This document shows, piece by piece, positions 54,813 to 63,962 of a DNA stretch of 64,000 nt. A model generated the notes under the pieces. That model ran no database searches, was not told where the DNA came from, and saw only the letters and a list, made by a program, of their open reading frames with translations. Where the stretch lies: positions 1,054,001 to 1,118,000 of the forward strand of contig OY782827.1 of NCBI GenBank assembly GCA_963678395.1. The letters are read 5' to 3'. The translations under genes were made by a program, and so were the position numbers. The first letter of the stretch is position 1, and each line of letters begins with the position of its first letter. The stretch comes from JAAYAE01 sp963678395. Its GTDB lineage: Bacteria; Bacillota; Negativicutes; Acidaminococcales; Acidaminococcaceae.

Positions 54813-55243
54813 TTAATCTTCCACCTCGCCCATTATGAATGCATACCTCAGAGACTCCTTAAATGCCATATCCAAGCGGCTTTCAACAACTTTTCCTATA
54901 TCTATCCATGTATGAATTAAAAAGCCGTCAAAGCTTAATATGCCGACATGGTGAGCCGGAAACCTTGTTGTGCCAAGCAATAAAATATCCCCCGGCTTAG
55001 CCTCTGCCAGGGGAATTTCTGTTGCATATTTTTTACATGTTTCATAAAGTCTTTCTGTTCTATGGAACGGCCTCGGAGCATACCGCAAATCATCTTGATT
55101 TATAACAAGCCCCCATTTACTAAATACGCCACGTACTAGTCCTACACAGACACACCCTACTCCCTTTAAGCAAGCTTGATGCACCCACGGTGTACCAATC
55201 CATGTACGTGCTTCTTCAATTATTTCTTTTCTTTTCTTTTCAT
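54813..55243 (-). pseudogene. NlpC/P60 tail peptidase, 5' frameshift at an (AAAAG)3 repeat
   Basis: Peptidoglycan peptidase at the tail tip. The body is VHQACLKGVGCVCVGLVRGV (catalytic Cys in CVGL), PGDILLLGTTRFPAHHVGIL (histidine) and WIDIGKVVES. Its natural N-terminus, IIEEARTWIGTPW, is in the same frame, but the ATG at 55241-55243 (AGAGAGGTAGTAAAC upstream) is followed by three AAAAG units and enters a frame that stops at once. Two units would fuse ATG to the frame (MKRKEIIEEARTW). A GTG at 55182-55184 could start a shortened product. In the cysteine motif Asp is replaced by Val (GVGCVC for GVGCDC), another possible hit. Confidence 0.78.
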
Positions 55244-55256
55244 GTTTACTACCTCT

Positions 55257-56032
55257 CTATTCACTAGGATAACAATAAATAGCATCCGTTCCCGGAATAT
55301 CAGGTTCGCCCCGAAAGTTAAGATAATTGCCTCTTGCGCGGCAAGTAGCGAAAGCTCCGTCACACCCGGCCATGAGCGTTACCGTATCTCCCACTTCAAT
55401 GCTTCCCGGAAGAGCGAACAACAACGTAAGGACATCATAAGTACCGCTTTTAGTGTGAGTAGAAATATCCATTGTAGTTCCTGCGTTAAGTCCCGATGTA
55501 AATGTTATTTGGCCCTTTCTAAACAAAGTAGCAGCCTGATTACTTCCGATATTTACCGTACAAGTCTTGCCTGAGCTTGCCGATACAACCGTTCCTCGAA
55601 ATGTATACTTAGCGGCAGCAAGGCCACACTTTGAGTCGCAGAACTTAGCACGGCAAGTGTCACTATATAACGAACCTATCTTGCGTTCTGTGAGCTTTCC
55701 AAGCCCTCTGATTTCTGCTTTAAATGATGCATCTCCACGAGTTAGGTTCCCAAGAAAACCACGCCGTAAAATGTTCTTACTGCCTGCTTGGTCAGTATAA
55801 TCCACTTCAAAAATAAGTATCTCCGCAAAATCATATTTACCCGCTCTAATATCTGCTTCCGTAATAGCGTCACTGGTAAGGGCACCGTCAATATCTAAGT
55901 CAGCAGGCTGCAGCGTATTTTTTGTTTCCACACCGGTTGCTTTAAAACCCGTCTTAGCGCAATAACAAACATTGTCAATTATTATATTCTGCGAGAAATC
56001 CGTCAAGTGGCAAGTGTTGCTAATTTTCCCAT
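55257..56032 (-). pseudogene. DUF2163 tail protein, 5' end disrupted
   Basis: Main frame of 249 residues: DFSQNIIIDNVCYCAKTGFK, LRRGFLGNLTRGDASFKAEI, YSDTCRAKFCDSKCGLAAAK and CRARGNYLNFRGEPDIPGTD with the cysteine pattern of this GTA-type family (phage BR0599). The ATG at 56030-56032, which has the ribosome site (GTGAGGTTAGAAAT), reads GKLATLAT and then TGA; LATLAT is how relatives begin, so about a dozen codons may be deleted between it and DFSQ, or one base lost in the A4 run. The rest is intact; a TTG start would give a shortened form. Confidence 0.75.
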
Positions 56033-56042
56033 ATTTCTAACC

Positions 56043-56648
56043 TCACAATAGCAATTCTACCAGTGAGATATTAGCCCACTGTACGCTGTTAAAATCAGCA
56101 TATTCCATGTCCTGCATATCCGTGTCAAAACGCACCGGAACATCAAATTCAAAATCTGCTGTTATAATTTCCTTTTCAGCCGGTGCCGTAGGAAATGCGA
56201 CAACGCCTGTCGTGGTATCCACTGATACTGTAGGCGTATAAACACCGTTTACATAAACCATAACAGTACCTTCGACAGGCTTTGATATTGTCCGCACCTC
56301 ATAGCCGCCATCATCTTCATACATCTTAGACAGTTGAAAGGTTACCTTGCTTCCATCGCCTATTCCTATTTGAGTATTGACTGCTTGAAAGTCTGTCCAG
56401 TCTTTAAACCGAAAGCCAATCGCCTTGCCCTTGCGTGCTCTGTAAAAAGCAATAACCTGTTGAAATTCTTCAGGGCGTTTTATACCGCAGGTGATATTAT
56501 ACTTACACAATGCTTCCGGCCGTATTAAACTGCGGTGTTCATAGCCTGCTTTTGTTACTACGATATTTACTTCATAATTAGGACCGCCTTTAGCTCCATA
56601 ACTAATACGCTCCGGAAACCGTACTTCGTGAAAATCACTTACGCTCAT
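56043..56648 (-). CDS. DUF2460 tail protein
   Basis: 201 residues. Family pattern: HEVRFPERISYGAKGGP, EHRSLIRPEALCKYNITCGI, EEFQQVIAFYRARKGKAIGF, RFKDWTDF and the terminal VPVRFDTDMQDMEYADFN. A distal-tail-like beta-sandwich protein in gene-transfer agents and related siphophages; it links the tube end to the tip. Intact, and its ATG touches the tape-measure stop. Confidence 0.9.
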   Translation of the reverse strand: MSVSDFHEVRFPERISYGAKGGPNYEVNIVVTKAGYEHRSLIRPEALCKYNITCGIKRPEEFQQVIAFYRARKGKAIGFRFKDWTDFQAVNTQIGIGDGSKVTFQLSKMYEDDGGYEVRTISKPVEGTVMVYVNGVYTPTVSVDTTTGVVAFPTAPAEKEIITADFEFDVPVRFDTDMQDMEYADFNSVQWANISLVELLL

Positions 56649-59600
56649 TATGAATGCCTCCTTGTCCCGCTAGTAACGGCAGCCGCTAAGCCGCCCAATA
56701 TCTGTCCGCGGGATTGGTTAAAGCTTTGTGCGTCATTCGTTTTAACATTCATGATTATCGTATTACCGTTATTATTGTTATTACTAATACCCTTCAAAGC
56801 TTCAGACGTTTCTTTCGCATTATAAACGCGCCCCGGTTGTTCCAAATTTACCAACTCCGGGCCGCCTTCGCCCACAAGTGACCAGCCATTTGCACTACCG
56901 CCTGCGGCAAACATGCCTATAGAAGAAAGGTCAAATCCACCGAGCGAAAAATCTTCAGCACCTCCGCTAACGTCAATACCTCCACCACTTCCGCCACCAA
57001 ATAAATTGCCAAGTAGTGAAATAAGAGTGCCGCTATAGCTATTATCACTACTGCTAGCGCCTCCGCTTGCGCCTAAGCTAATCCCCGTATCAGCCGTTTT
57101 ACCGCCTACCTCGCCAAGAAAACTGCTAAACAATTTTTGCATTGGGTCTTGAATAGATGCTTTGTATAATAATTGCGCAATCATCTTTTCAAAATCTTCC
57201 GCAATTGATGCAAAAACCTTTTTCATGCCCCTGCCTATTTTCTCTTGGCCGGTCATGATTTTTTCTATACCGTTTTCCGCAGTACCGTTAATGCTGTTCC
57301 ACATTGCCGTGTAAACTGATTTATAGTCCTGTAACTGCTGTTCTATCTCAGCCTTAGCCGCTGTTGCACCTCCAGAAATAGAAGAATTGGATTCCGCATC
57401 ATTTCTTGCCTTCACAGCATCAGCTAATTTTTCTTCATAGTCTAGTCGTTGCTCATAACTTAATGTTGCATCCTCTAATACTGTCTTAATGTAATTAAGC
57501 TCATTGTCATAGACTAGGATATTGGCTTCATTAATTTTTCTAGCCTTCTCCTGGCCTAACTGCACAGCTAATTGATTATATTCGACTTCTTGGCCATATC
57601 TTTCAACTTCTTGTACGAAAAACTTATCCTGCAATTTCTTTTTGGCTAGTGCATCCGCTTCGTTATGCTCAGTATCAATCAAGCCACCTGTTTCGGTATC
57701 AGACTTACTGCGCATAAGCTCTTTTTTCTTGGCTTCTGCCTCTTTGTCATTCTTAGCAAGTTGCGCCTGGTATTCAGCCACTATCATTTGGCTTTTATCC
57801 CCGGTTAATCTTGCCCGAATGGACGCCTCTTCGTTTTTAAATCCTATCAAGGCTTCCGTCCATTTTTTAATATATTTATCTATTTCAGCCTTTTTATAGG
57901 CCTCAATCATATCCGGCACCTTGGTTGTATCCAGGAGTGGTGCTTTTTGCTCAATTTTCTTAAGGGCCTCTTCTTTTTTCTTAATATCTGCGGTTATCCT
58001 GACCATCTTTGCTTCATAGTTTGTTCCCGCAGTTTCTACTGTCTTAGTAGTAATATCGTTCAGCAGTTTTTCAAGAGCTTTTTTAGCATCATCAAACTGT
58101 TTTACCCTCTTATTTATTGATTGCTTAGTATCTTTACCTGAACCATATTCACTGTATATCTCACTTGCTTCATCATTACGTGCTTCATTATGCCAGTCTG
58201 CCGGACGTTCATAGTAATACGTAGCGTCTACAGCATCATCAACGGTTTTTGCTCTTTGGATTTTGTCATACGCATCTGATTCCGTAGTTTTAAATTCTTC
58301 CATCATGAAATTAAGTTGTGAATACAAATCATTTTTATCCAGTCCACGCTCATCCATGTAATCGTTCATTCTTGCTACTCTTGGTGCGTCTGTCCACTGC
58401 GCAATGCCAAAAGCTCCATCATCTGCGGTAACAGTAGGGTCTAAGTCTCCTGAGCCACCGGACTCTACCATTAAATGACCAACAATGCCGGCAGCCTGTT
58501 CAGGCGTAAAACCATGCTCGGTGAAAAAGTCAAAAGCTTTAGCTTTATTCGAGTTATCTTTTTTGTGCTTGCCTTTTTCCCCTGCAGACTCATCACCGGA
58601 ATATTTACCTGTAATACCTGCAAGCATGGAGTCCATATCTTCTTGCTGTTTTTTAATTTTCGCATCTAAATCTTTTTGCTGCTGTTCGGCTTGTGCTTCC
58701 GGATCATCATCATATTTATGCTTTTCGTCATAAGAATATTGTGCTTGGTATTCATCAGGAGAAAGTTCCACCCATTTCCAAGGAAGGGAAAGCGAAGTCC
58801 CTGTATCACCATCTTTTATTTCTTCCGCATAGTCTTCCGGAGTTTTTTCCACTTTCTTAAAATACTTACCACCATCAGCAGAAGCATATTTTATTTCTGC
58901 TTTTTTGTTATAGCTTTTAACCCTGTTATATCCGGTTGCATATTTATATAGCTCATATGTAGCAAGTCCAATGGCAGCCGCAACTCCGACCCAGCCACCG
59001 GACATGAGGAACAAGGCCTTAGTTACTTTACTAATGGCCCCTGTGGCTTCGCCCATTTTAGTAACAGTAGTTGCTCCAGCCACCGTTGCCGCTGTACCTT
59101 CAGCAGTCATGGCTCCAGATGCTTTTAAAGCAGACGCCGTAAGAGTTACTTCGGCAGCTGAGCCAGCCGTTGCTCCTGCAGCAATCTTAGTTCCGGCTAT
59201 AGCACCGATCCCGCCTTCTTCCGTAAGCACAATCTCATTTCTTGCGATTGTGCCTGTTAATGTTGTTTCTGCAACCACCGCACCGGAAGCTCCTGCCGTT
59301 TCTGTAGCCGCAGTGCTCTTTGCCGCTATGCCTTCCTCGCCACGCAAAATTGCTGTTTGTGCAACCGCGGCATTAAGCCATACCTGTGATTCAGTAACCG
59401 CTATATTAGCCGCTTCTACCTTGGCTGCATTCTCCTGCTGCAAGGTGCTTAGCTTTTCTTCGGCAACGCCTCGTTTTATCGTAGCCGCTTCTAATTTAGC
59501 CTGCATAATGCTTATTTTTTCAGTATTCTCAGACTGCTGCGCAAGCAAGAGATTTTGCTGTGCAATTTGTTCTTTGGCCAGAGCTTCAGTAACTTTTGCT

Positions 59601-60941
59601 TGTGCCAAAGCTTCTGTACTTTCGACTTTTTTAGTTACAGTTGCAACCGCTGCCTGCTGTTGCAAGGCTGTCGCTTTTGCTACCGTAAGTTCATTTTCCG
59701 CTGCTGCCTGTTTAGCCGCCGATTCCTGCGCCGCCATGGCCTCTTTAGCATATTCTGCTTGGATTAGTTTTCCCAGCTTTGTACTAGCTACGCCTGTATT
59801 ATTAAAAGCTGCATTGAATTCTTTAAAAATAGCTGAACCCTTGGCAACGGTATAATAAACGCCGCCTAAGACAACTGCACCATTCACCAGTTTCTTAGCG
59901 TTCATGGCTGCGAATTCTAATCCTGTACCAATAAGCCTTATGGCCGGTACTACCACAACCCTTGCTTCTTGCCCTATCTCCTTCATCTGTTCGGCAAAGG
60001 AAGAAGCCACTGCTTCCGCATGCATTAAGTCTTTTAGCATATCAGGATTTAGTGTAATAATGGGATTGCCTTTGTCATCTTTTTTTGTTGAACCGTCATC
60101 ATTAGTTTCTACTTTAGCAAATTGATTGGCAATATCGCTCATCACGTTTGTAGCACCCTGCATAGTAGGTGCAAAGGCAGTTCCCAATACTCTGCCGATA
60201 GCTTCTTTCATGTGGTTAAAACGGCCTTCAAAAGATTGTAAGTAGTTTTCATTTGCTTCTTTTTTCGCCTTGTAAGCGTTTGTCTAAAAAATCATACAAA
60301 CCACCAACGGATTTTTTAGCTTCAGCAATATCTGCATCGGATATGCCTAGCAGTGATCCTAATTTTGATCGCTGTACGTTTTTGCCTGTAATTAAATCAG
60401 CTACATCACGGCGCAAAACGTTGTCCTGCAATCCCATAGCCTTACCGGTGCTAGTCAATGTGGACGCTAAGTTCATAGTTTGTTTAATGGTCATACCTGC
60501 GTTCATAGCAGGTGCAATCATAGAACGAAAAACATTGGATATCTCTTTTGTTGACGCCCCTGTTACCAGTGCCTGGTCATTTAGTTCCTGCATAAGGCCT
60601 TTAGATAACTGCAGTGCTTCACCCCATGATTCCGTCTCACCATGTAAATTGGTCATAGAAATTAAAGAACCGGCTAGCGATATGCTGCCGGTTTCCATAG
60701 TAGTATAAAATTCTTTTGCGTCAGATACTGCTTCGCTTAGCGCGGCGGAAACACCCATAATGCCAGCAGTGGCCAAGGCGAAGCCCGTCATGTTAGACAA
60801 GGTGCTATTTACGCCGGACACAGTATTACTGAACGCATCTAAGCGTGCGGCCGTTGTCTGTGCCTCTTGATTTACTTGCTTAAAAGCCTGAGAAGCCATA
60901 TCAAGACCAATAATCTGTATTTGTACGTCACTCGCTGCCAT
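56648..60941 (-). pseudogene. Tape-measure protein with internal lysozyme domain, one-base frameshift
   Basis: Sets tail length and enters the host at injection. First part (230 codons): helical start ASDVQIQIIGLDMASQAFKQ and AMGLQDNVLRRDVADLIT; at 60260-60265 a run of six A (minus strand) puts the frame out, giving GEKRSK and a stop. With five A it continues EANENYLQSFEGRFNHMKEA and joins the 1,187-codon frame (total about 1,430). That frame has Ala-rich coiled coils, hydrophobic helices, then a phage-tail lysozyme domain at about residues 550-690 (FTPEQAAGIVGHLMVESGG, GAFGIAQWTD). The C-terminus carries GEGGPELVNLEQPGRV. Internal starts may yield a shorter product. Confidence 0.87.
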
Positions 60942-61269
60942 TATCCCGCCACCTTTTTATTTCAAACTCTTCTAATTTTTGCAATTTATACAATAGAGCT
61001 GGTGACAAATCCACATTTAGTGTTTTTGTCACCAGCTCTATTGCTGAATAATCAATCCCTGTGGGGTAAGAACGTATCATCGTACCGCCCATCCCCCCTA
61101 TTCCTTGCACCATGAAACGCATTTGGCTTCTAACTAACAGCCACACGTCAAATGCTTCTCTGTTTTCTCCCCATATTTTGGGGCATTGCATTTCGCACTC
61201 ATCACAATCTGTCTGTGTCGTGTGTTTTAGATCCCTGCACATACTGCAGTATTCGGAATTTTCAACCAT
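60928..61269 (-). CDS. Tail-assembly chaperone, downstream (T-type) half made by -1 frameshift
   Basis: 113 codons. ATG at 61267-61269 is in the -1 frame of the upstream chaperone gene and the frame is open through the slippery site. Four cysteines (YCSMCRDL, CDECEMQCP) form a zinc-ribbon-like spot as in DUF1799-type phage proteins; the rest is helical (LLYKLQKLEEFEIKRW). Overlaps the tape-measure start. The fused G-T product helps load tube subunits on the tape measure, as in lambda; this role is from the family. Confidence 0.8.
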   Translation of the reverse strand: MVENSEYCSMCRDLKHTTQTDCDECEMQCPKIWGENREAFDVWLLVRSQMRFMVQGIGGMGGTMIRSYPTGIDYSAIELVTKTLNVDLSPALLYKLQKLEEFEIKRWRDNGSE

Positions 61270-61286
61270 CCAAGACCAGACAGATA

Positions 61287-61640
61287 CTAGTTTTTTTCAG
61301 CTAACTCATTTTTATAGGACAAACCAAAAACATAAGAACCAAACCAAAGGCAGATGCCGTTTGGCAAGTCAAAGTCAAAATCAGGATAAAGTATGTCAAG
61401 AATAAAATCTGCGCATGCTTCTCTTTTTTCAAGGAAATTTAGTTTGTTATCACCGGTAGTTTTTAAAATGTTTAAGCCAGCCTTATCAAGTGCTTTGCGT
61501 TCCTTGCGAGTAAGTGCTCTAGGTTGTGGTAGTTTTCCTTCTCTGACTAACTTATTAATAACCGCCTTATTTTCTTCCGCAATAACTTCTGCCTCTTTTT
61601 CTTCCTTCACTGCTTCTGTAACTTCATTTTTCTTATTCAC
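61287..61640 (-). CDS. Tail-assembly chaperone, upstream (G-type) half
   Basis: 117 residues: acidic start (EAVKEEKEAEVIAEENK), LPQPRALTRKERKALDKAGL, then DFILDILYPDFDFDLP and a short ending NELAEKN. The last codons are GAA AAA AAC TAG, a canonical slippery site next to the stop. It lies between the tail tube and the tape measure, the fixed place for this pair. Confidence 0.85.
   Translation of the reverse strand: MNKKNEVTEAVKEEKEAEVIAEENKAVINKLVREGKLPQPRALTRKERKALDKAGLNILKTTGDNKLNFLEKREACADFILDILYPDFDFDLPNGICLWFGSYVFGLSYKNELAEKN
61290..61296 (-). promoter_or_regulatory. -1 ribosomal frameshift site A AAA AAC
   Basis: Slippery heptamer in the right phase (GA A AAA AAC TAG). Slipping one base back reads AAA CTA GTA TCT GTC TGG TCT TGG and reaches the ATG of the downstream half in frame. 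No stop intervenes. A downstream stimulatory hairpin was not identified. Confidence 0.88.
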
Positions 61641-61655
61641 TATTTACAACTCCCT

Positions 61656-62621
61656 TTAGACTAACAAATACTCAGCTACATCATTAATAAGCGTAGCCTG
61701 CATTGATGTGTTTTCTGTATTTGTTGTTTCATATGCCCTGTAATTCATTGTAAGAGCTACGCCTTTGGGTCCGTCAATAGCAGGCGTAGTGCGTTCCAAG
61801 AGTACCTGTGGCAATAAAAATGCCAGGCTAAATGCTCCTGTAGTAAATGTTAGCTGCAAACTTGTTTCCGTGCCTTTAATAGCCTTATTTAATAAGTCGG
61901 TATTTTCAAACAACACTTCAATAGACCCTGTTGGTTTAACAATGCCTTCTAAGATATCACCACGTGCCCCGGAACCATTCAAGCAGTAAGTGTCTCCATC
62001 AAGGCCATTGTCCAAATCCAAGCTTACTTTTCTGGCAATACCTAAAGCAGTCCCACCTTCCATAACTGCCGCGTTAAAGTTATTAAAACGCAGTATGGAA
62101 AACGGCGTTATAGATGCACCAATAGAAGTATTATTAATTACTTCGGAAGCACCCATAATATCCAATTTTGCCGTAATTTCGTTATTGCCAACCTGCGCAT
62201 CTACTGAAAACTTGGATATTTTGCAGCCGGTACTCATGGCGTAAGTATTTAAATCCGAAAACCCTTTTTCGATAGAGGCTGACGGCATAGTATCAGGAAT
62301 AGTAAAAACATGTTTATACGAAGTTCCTTTCGCAACGTCAGTGGTAACCGGTGCTCCATATAACAACGCCAACCAAACGCCTATGTTTCTTACGTCTAAA
62401 GGAACTTCAATACTCCCAGCTACATCAATTTGTCCTAAAGCAGGTGGAACTGGGTTTCTGGTACCGGTAATGGTATTTGATTCAATCAAATTTTGTTTAG
62501 AAGTCAATGCGTTTTTATTGAAAGGCAGCCTATGAACAGTACCGGTGGTAGGCGTTGTCCCAAAAGTTGATTCAAACATCAAATTCAAGGTCCCTTTCAT
62601 GCCTCTTGCTTGTCTAGTCAT
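61656..62621 (-). CDS. Major tail tube protein
   Basis: 321 residues. Beta-rich with RQARGMKGTLNLMFESTFGT, NVGVWLALLYGAP-type and GSIEVPLDVRNIGVWL segments and a repeated IMGASEV / GSIEVLFENTDLL pattern typical of two-domain tube proteins of GTA-like siphophages. Placed just ahead of the chaperone pair. Overlaps the upstream gene by 4 bp. Intact. Confidence 0.85.
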   Translation of the reverse strand: MTRQARGMKGTLNLMFESTFGTTPTTGTVHRLPFNKNALTSKQNLIESNTITGTRNPVPPALGQIDVAGSIEVPLDVRNIGVWLALLYGAPVTTDVAKGTSYKHVFTIPDTMPSASIEKGFSDLNTYAMSTGCKISKFSVDAQVGNNEITAKLDIMGASEVINNTSIGASITPFSILRFNNFNAAVMEGGTALGIARKVSLDLDNGLDGDTYCLNGSGARGDILEGIVKPTGSIEVLFENTDLLNKAIKGTETSLQLTFTTGAFSLAFLLPQVLLERTTPAIDGPKGVALTMNYRAYETTNTENTSMQATLINDVAEYLLV

Positions 62622-63154
62622 ATTTTCACTCTTTCATATTCAAGTATTTCGCCCATAGCGGGCTCAATTTCTGTCACTAAAATCATATTACCCGGAAACT
62701 GCGGGAAATATGCCTGCGTATTAATGCTGTATTCTATTTTACTGATGGGAAAACTGCCATTTTCAATAAGCCAGCTTTGCAATACTTCGTAAATTAATTG
62801 ACCAAATTCATCAGATTCATACATGCCCAAGAATTCAATCAAAGAACCATCCAAGTCATCACTCCAAGCCTTTTCTACGCCATCTACCAGTACATTAGGC
62901 TGCTTAATTACCCAGGAAATACCAAGGCCATAGCGCTGAATCTCTTCATCCGCTCCTTCGGTTTTTATTCCGGGAATTATACATATAAGCGGGCAATAGA
63001 CTTCGTTAGGAAGCTTGCAGCCATTGACGCCCATAAATACTGTAGGTTTTTTCCCGTATTTCTTTTTACAAAAATAGGCTATGTCTGCAGAGTCAACTAA
63101 TATGTCTCTCCACACCATAGCCATTGTTTTAAGCTTTAAAGTTCTATCCATCAT
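62618..63154 (-). CDS. Tail terminator-like protein
   Basis: 178 residues. MMDRTLKLKTMAMVWRDILV start, then YCPLICIIPGIKTEG and IYEVLQSWLIENGSF, with EPAMGEILEYERVK at the end. Size and position between gp10-like and tube genes fit a tail terminator; sequence family not identified with certainty. Confidence 0.65.
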   Translation of the reverse strand: MMDRTLKLKTMAMVWRDILVDSADIAYFCKKKYGKKPTVFMGVNGCKLPNEVYCPLICIIPGIKTEGADEEIQRYGLGISWVIKQPNVLVDGVEKAWSDDLDGSLIEFLGMYESDEFGQLIYEVLQSWLIENGSFPISKIEYSINTQAYFPQFPGNMILVTEIEPAMGEILEYERVKI

Positions 63155-63747
63155 GTATATACCCTATACCTTCTTTTTGAGCCTTTGGCTGACCGTTCCG
63201 TTACTCCATTCATATACTGAATAAGCCTCTCTTCCACCTTTTTGGGAGCGCCTATGCTTATAACATTTCGCATAGGACCGTAAGTTGGACGAGCAGGCAC
63301 TTCAATATTTGTTTTGGAAGGTGATTGCGTAACGCCTGCCGCGGCAAAAGCCAACCGCATTTTATCTGTAAGAGGTGTAATAAAGCCAAGTTTTTGTTTA
63401 GATCCTACGTAAACCGCTGAAGCTGATAACCAACCAACAACAATAATCCCTTTGGCGGCTTGTGAAGCATCATAACCAACTGCGTTTACAAGCTTTCCCA
63501 TATGCTCATAATAGGCTTTGCTGGGGTTTCCCAAGGACTTATCCAAAGCACTTCGCAGCCAATTTGGTATAAGCTCTGCATATTTACTGACACCAGGTGC
63601 TCCGGAACTAATGCCTTCTTTGATTTTCCGCTGCGCCCACCACCCGGCAGACTTCATAGCACTGCCAAGCCACTGCGGTTTTTCTGCAATAATTTCTTGC
63701 AACATTGGCGATACCGCATCATCAAATCGTATTTCAAAATTCATCAT
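63151..63747 (-). CDS. gp10-like (HK97-type) tail-completion protein
   Basis: 198 residues. N-terminal FEIRFDDAVSPMLQEII and SAMKSAGWWAQRKIKEGI, central VGWLSASAVYVGSKQKLGFI and C-terminal basic KGSKRRYRVYT. Fits the head-tail joining/virion morphogenesis group by position and plan. Overlaps genes on both sides by 4 bp. Confidence 0.65.
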   Translation of the reverse strand: MMNFEIRFDDAVSPMLQEIIAEKPQWLGSAMKSAGWWAQRKIKEGISSGAPGVSKYAELIPNWLRSALDKSLGNPSKAYYEHMGKLVNAVGYDASQAAKGIIVVGWLSASAVYVGSKQKLGFITPLTDKMRLAFAAAGVTQSPSKTNIEVPARPTYGPMRNVISIGAPKKVEERLIQYMNGVTERSAKGSKRRYRVYT

Positions 63748-63962
63748 AATAGGTGAACCCCTTTTCCGGATACGCCACTGTTGTTAGCTATAAAGCGCAA
63801 GCGAAACATGCCTTCCGGCTCTGCCTCAATGGCCGCATACAAGTATGTTTTGCCATTATAAATAAGCGTATCTCCCGATTGCGGCTTCGGCACATCTGCT
63901 TTTTTCACTGTAAAAACAGCCTCCTCGTAACTGTGCTCAGTAGTATTGGGATTTTTAGGCAT
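63744..63962 (-). CDS. Small head-tail connector-like protein, 5' end near window edge
   Basis: 72 residues from an ATG with GGTGG four bases upstream; the frame is open to the window end, so the start may be farther right. Contains SGDTLIYNGKTYLYAAIEAE and FRLRFIANNSGVSGKG, a beta-rich plan like small connector (gp9/10) proteins. Position just before the gp10-like gene fits. Confidence 0.55.
   Translation of the reverse strand: MPKNPNTTEHSYEEAVFTVKKADVPKPQSGDTLIYNGKTYLYAAIEAEPEGMFRLRFIANNSGVSGKGVHLL

Noticed and set aside
58971..59855. Long plus-strand open frame (about 294 codons) inside the tape-measure gene
   Set aside because: It is antisense to an Ala-rich coiled-coil region that naturally lacks antisense stops; Ala/Val/Ser-rich composition, no ribosome site and no family.
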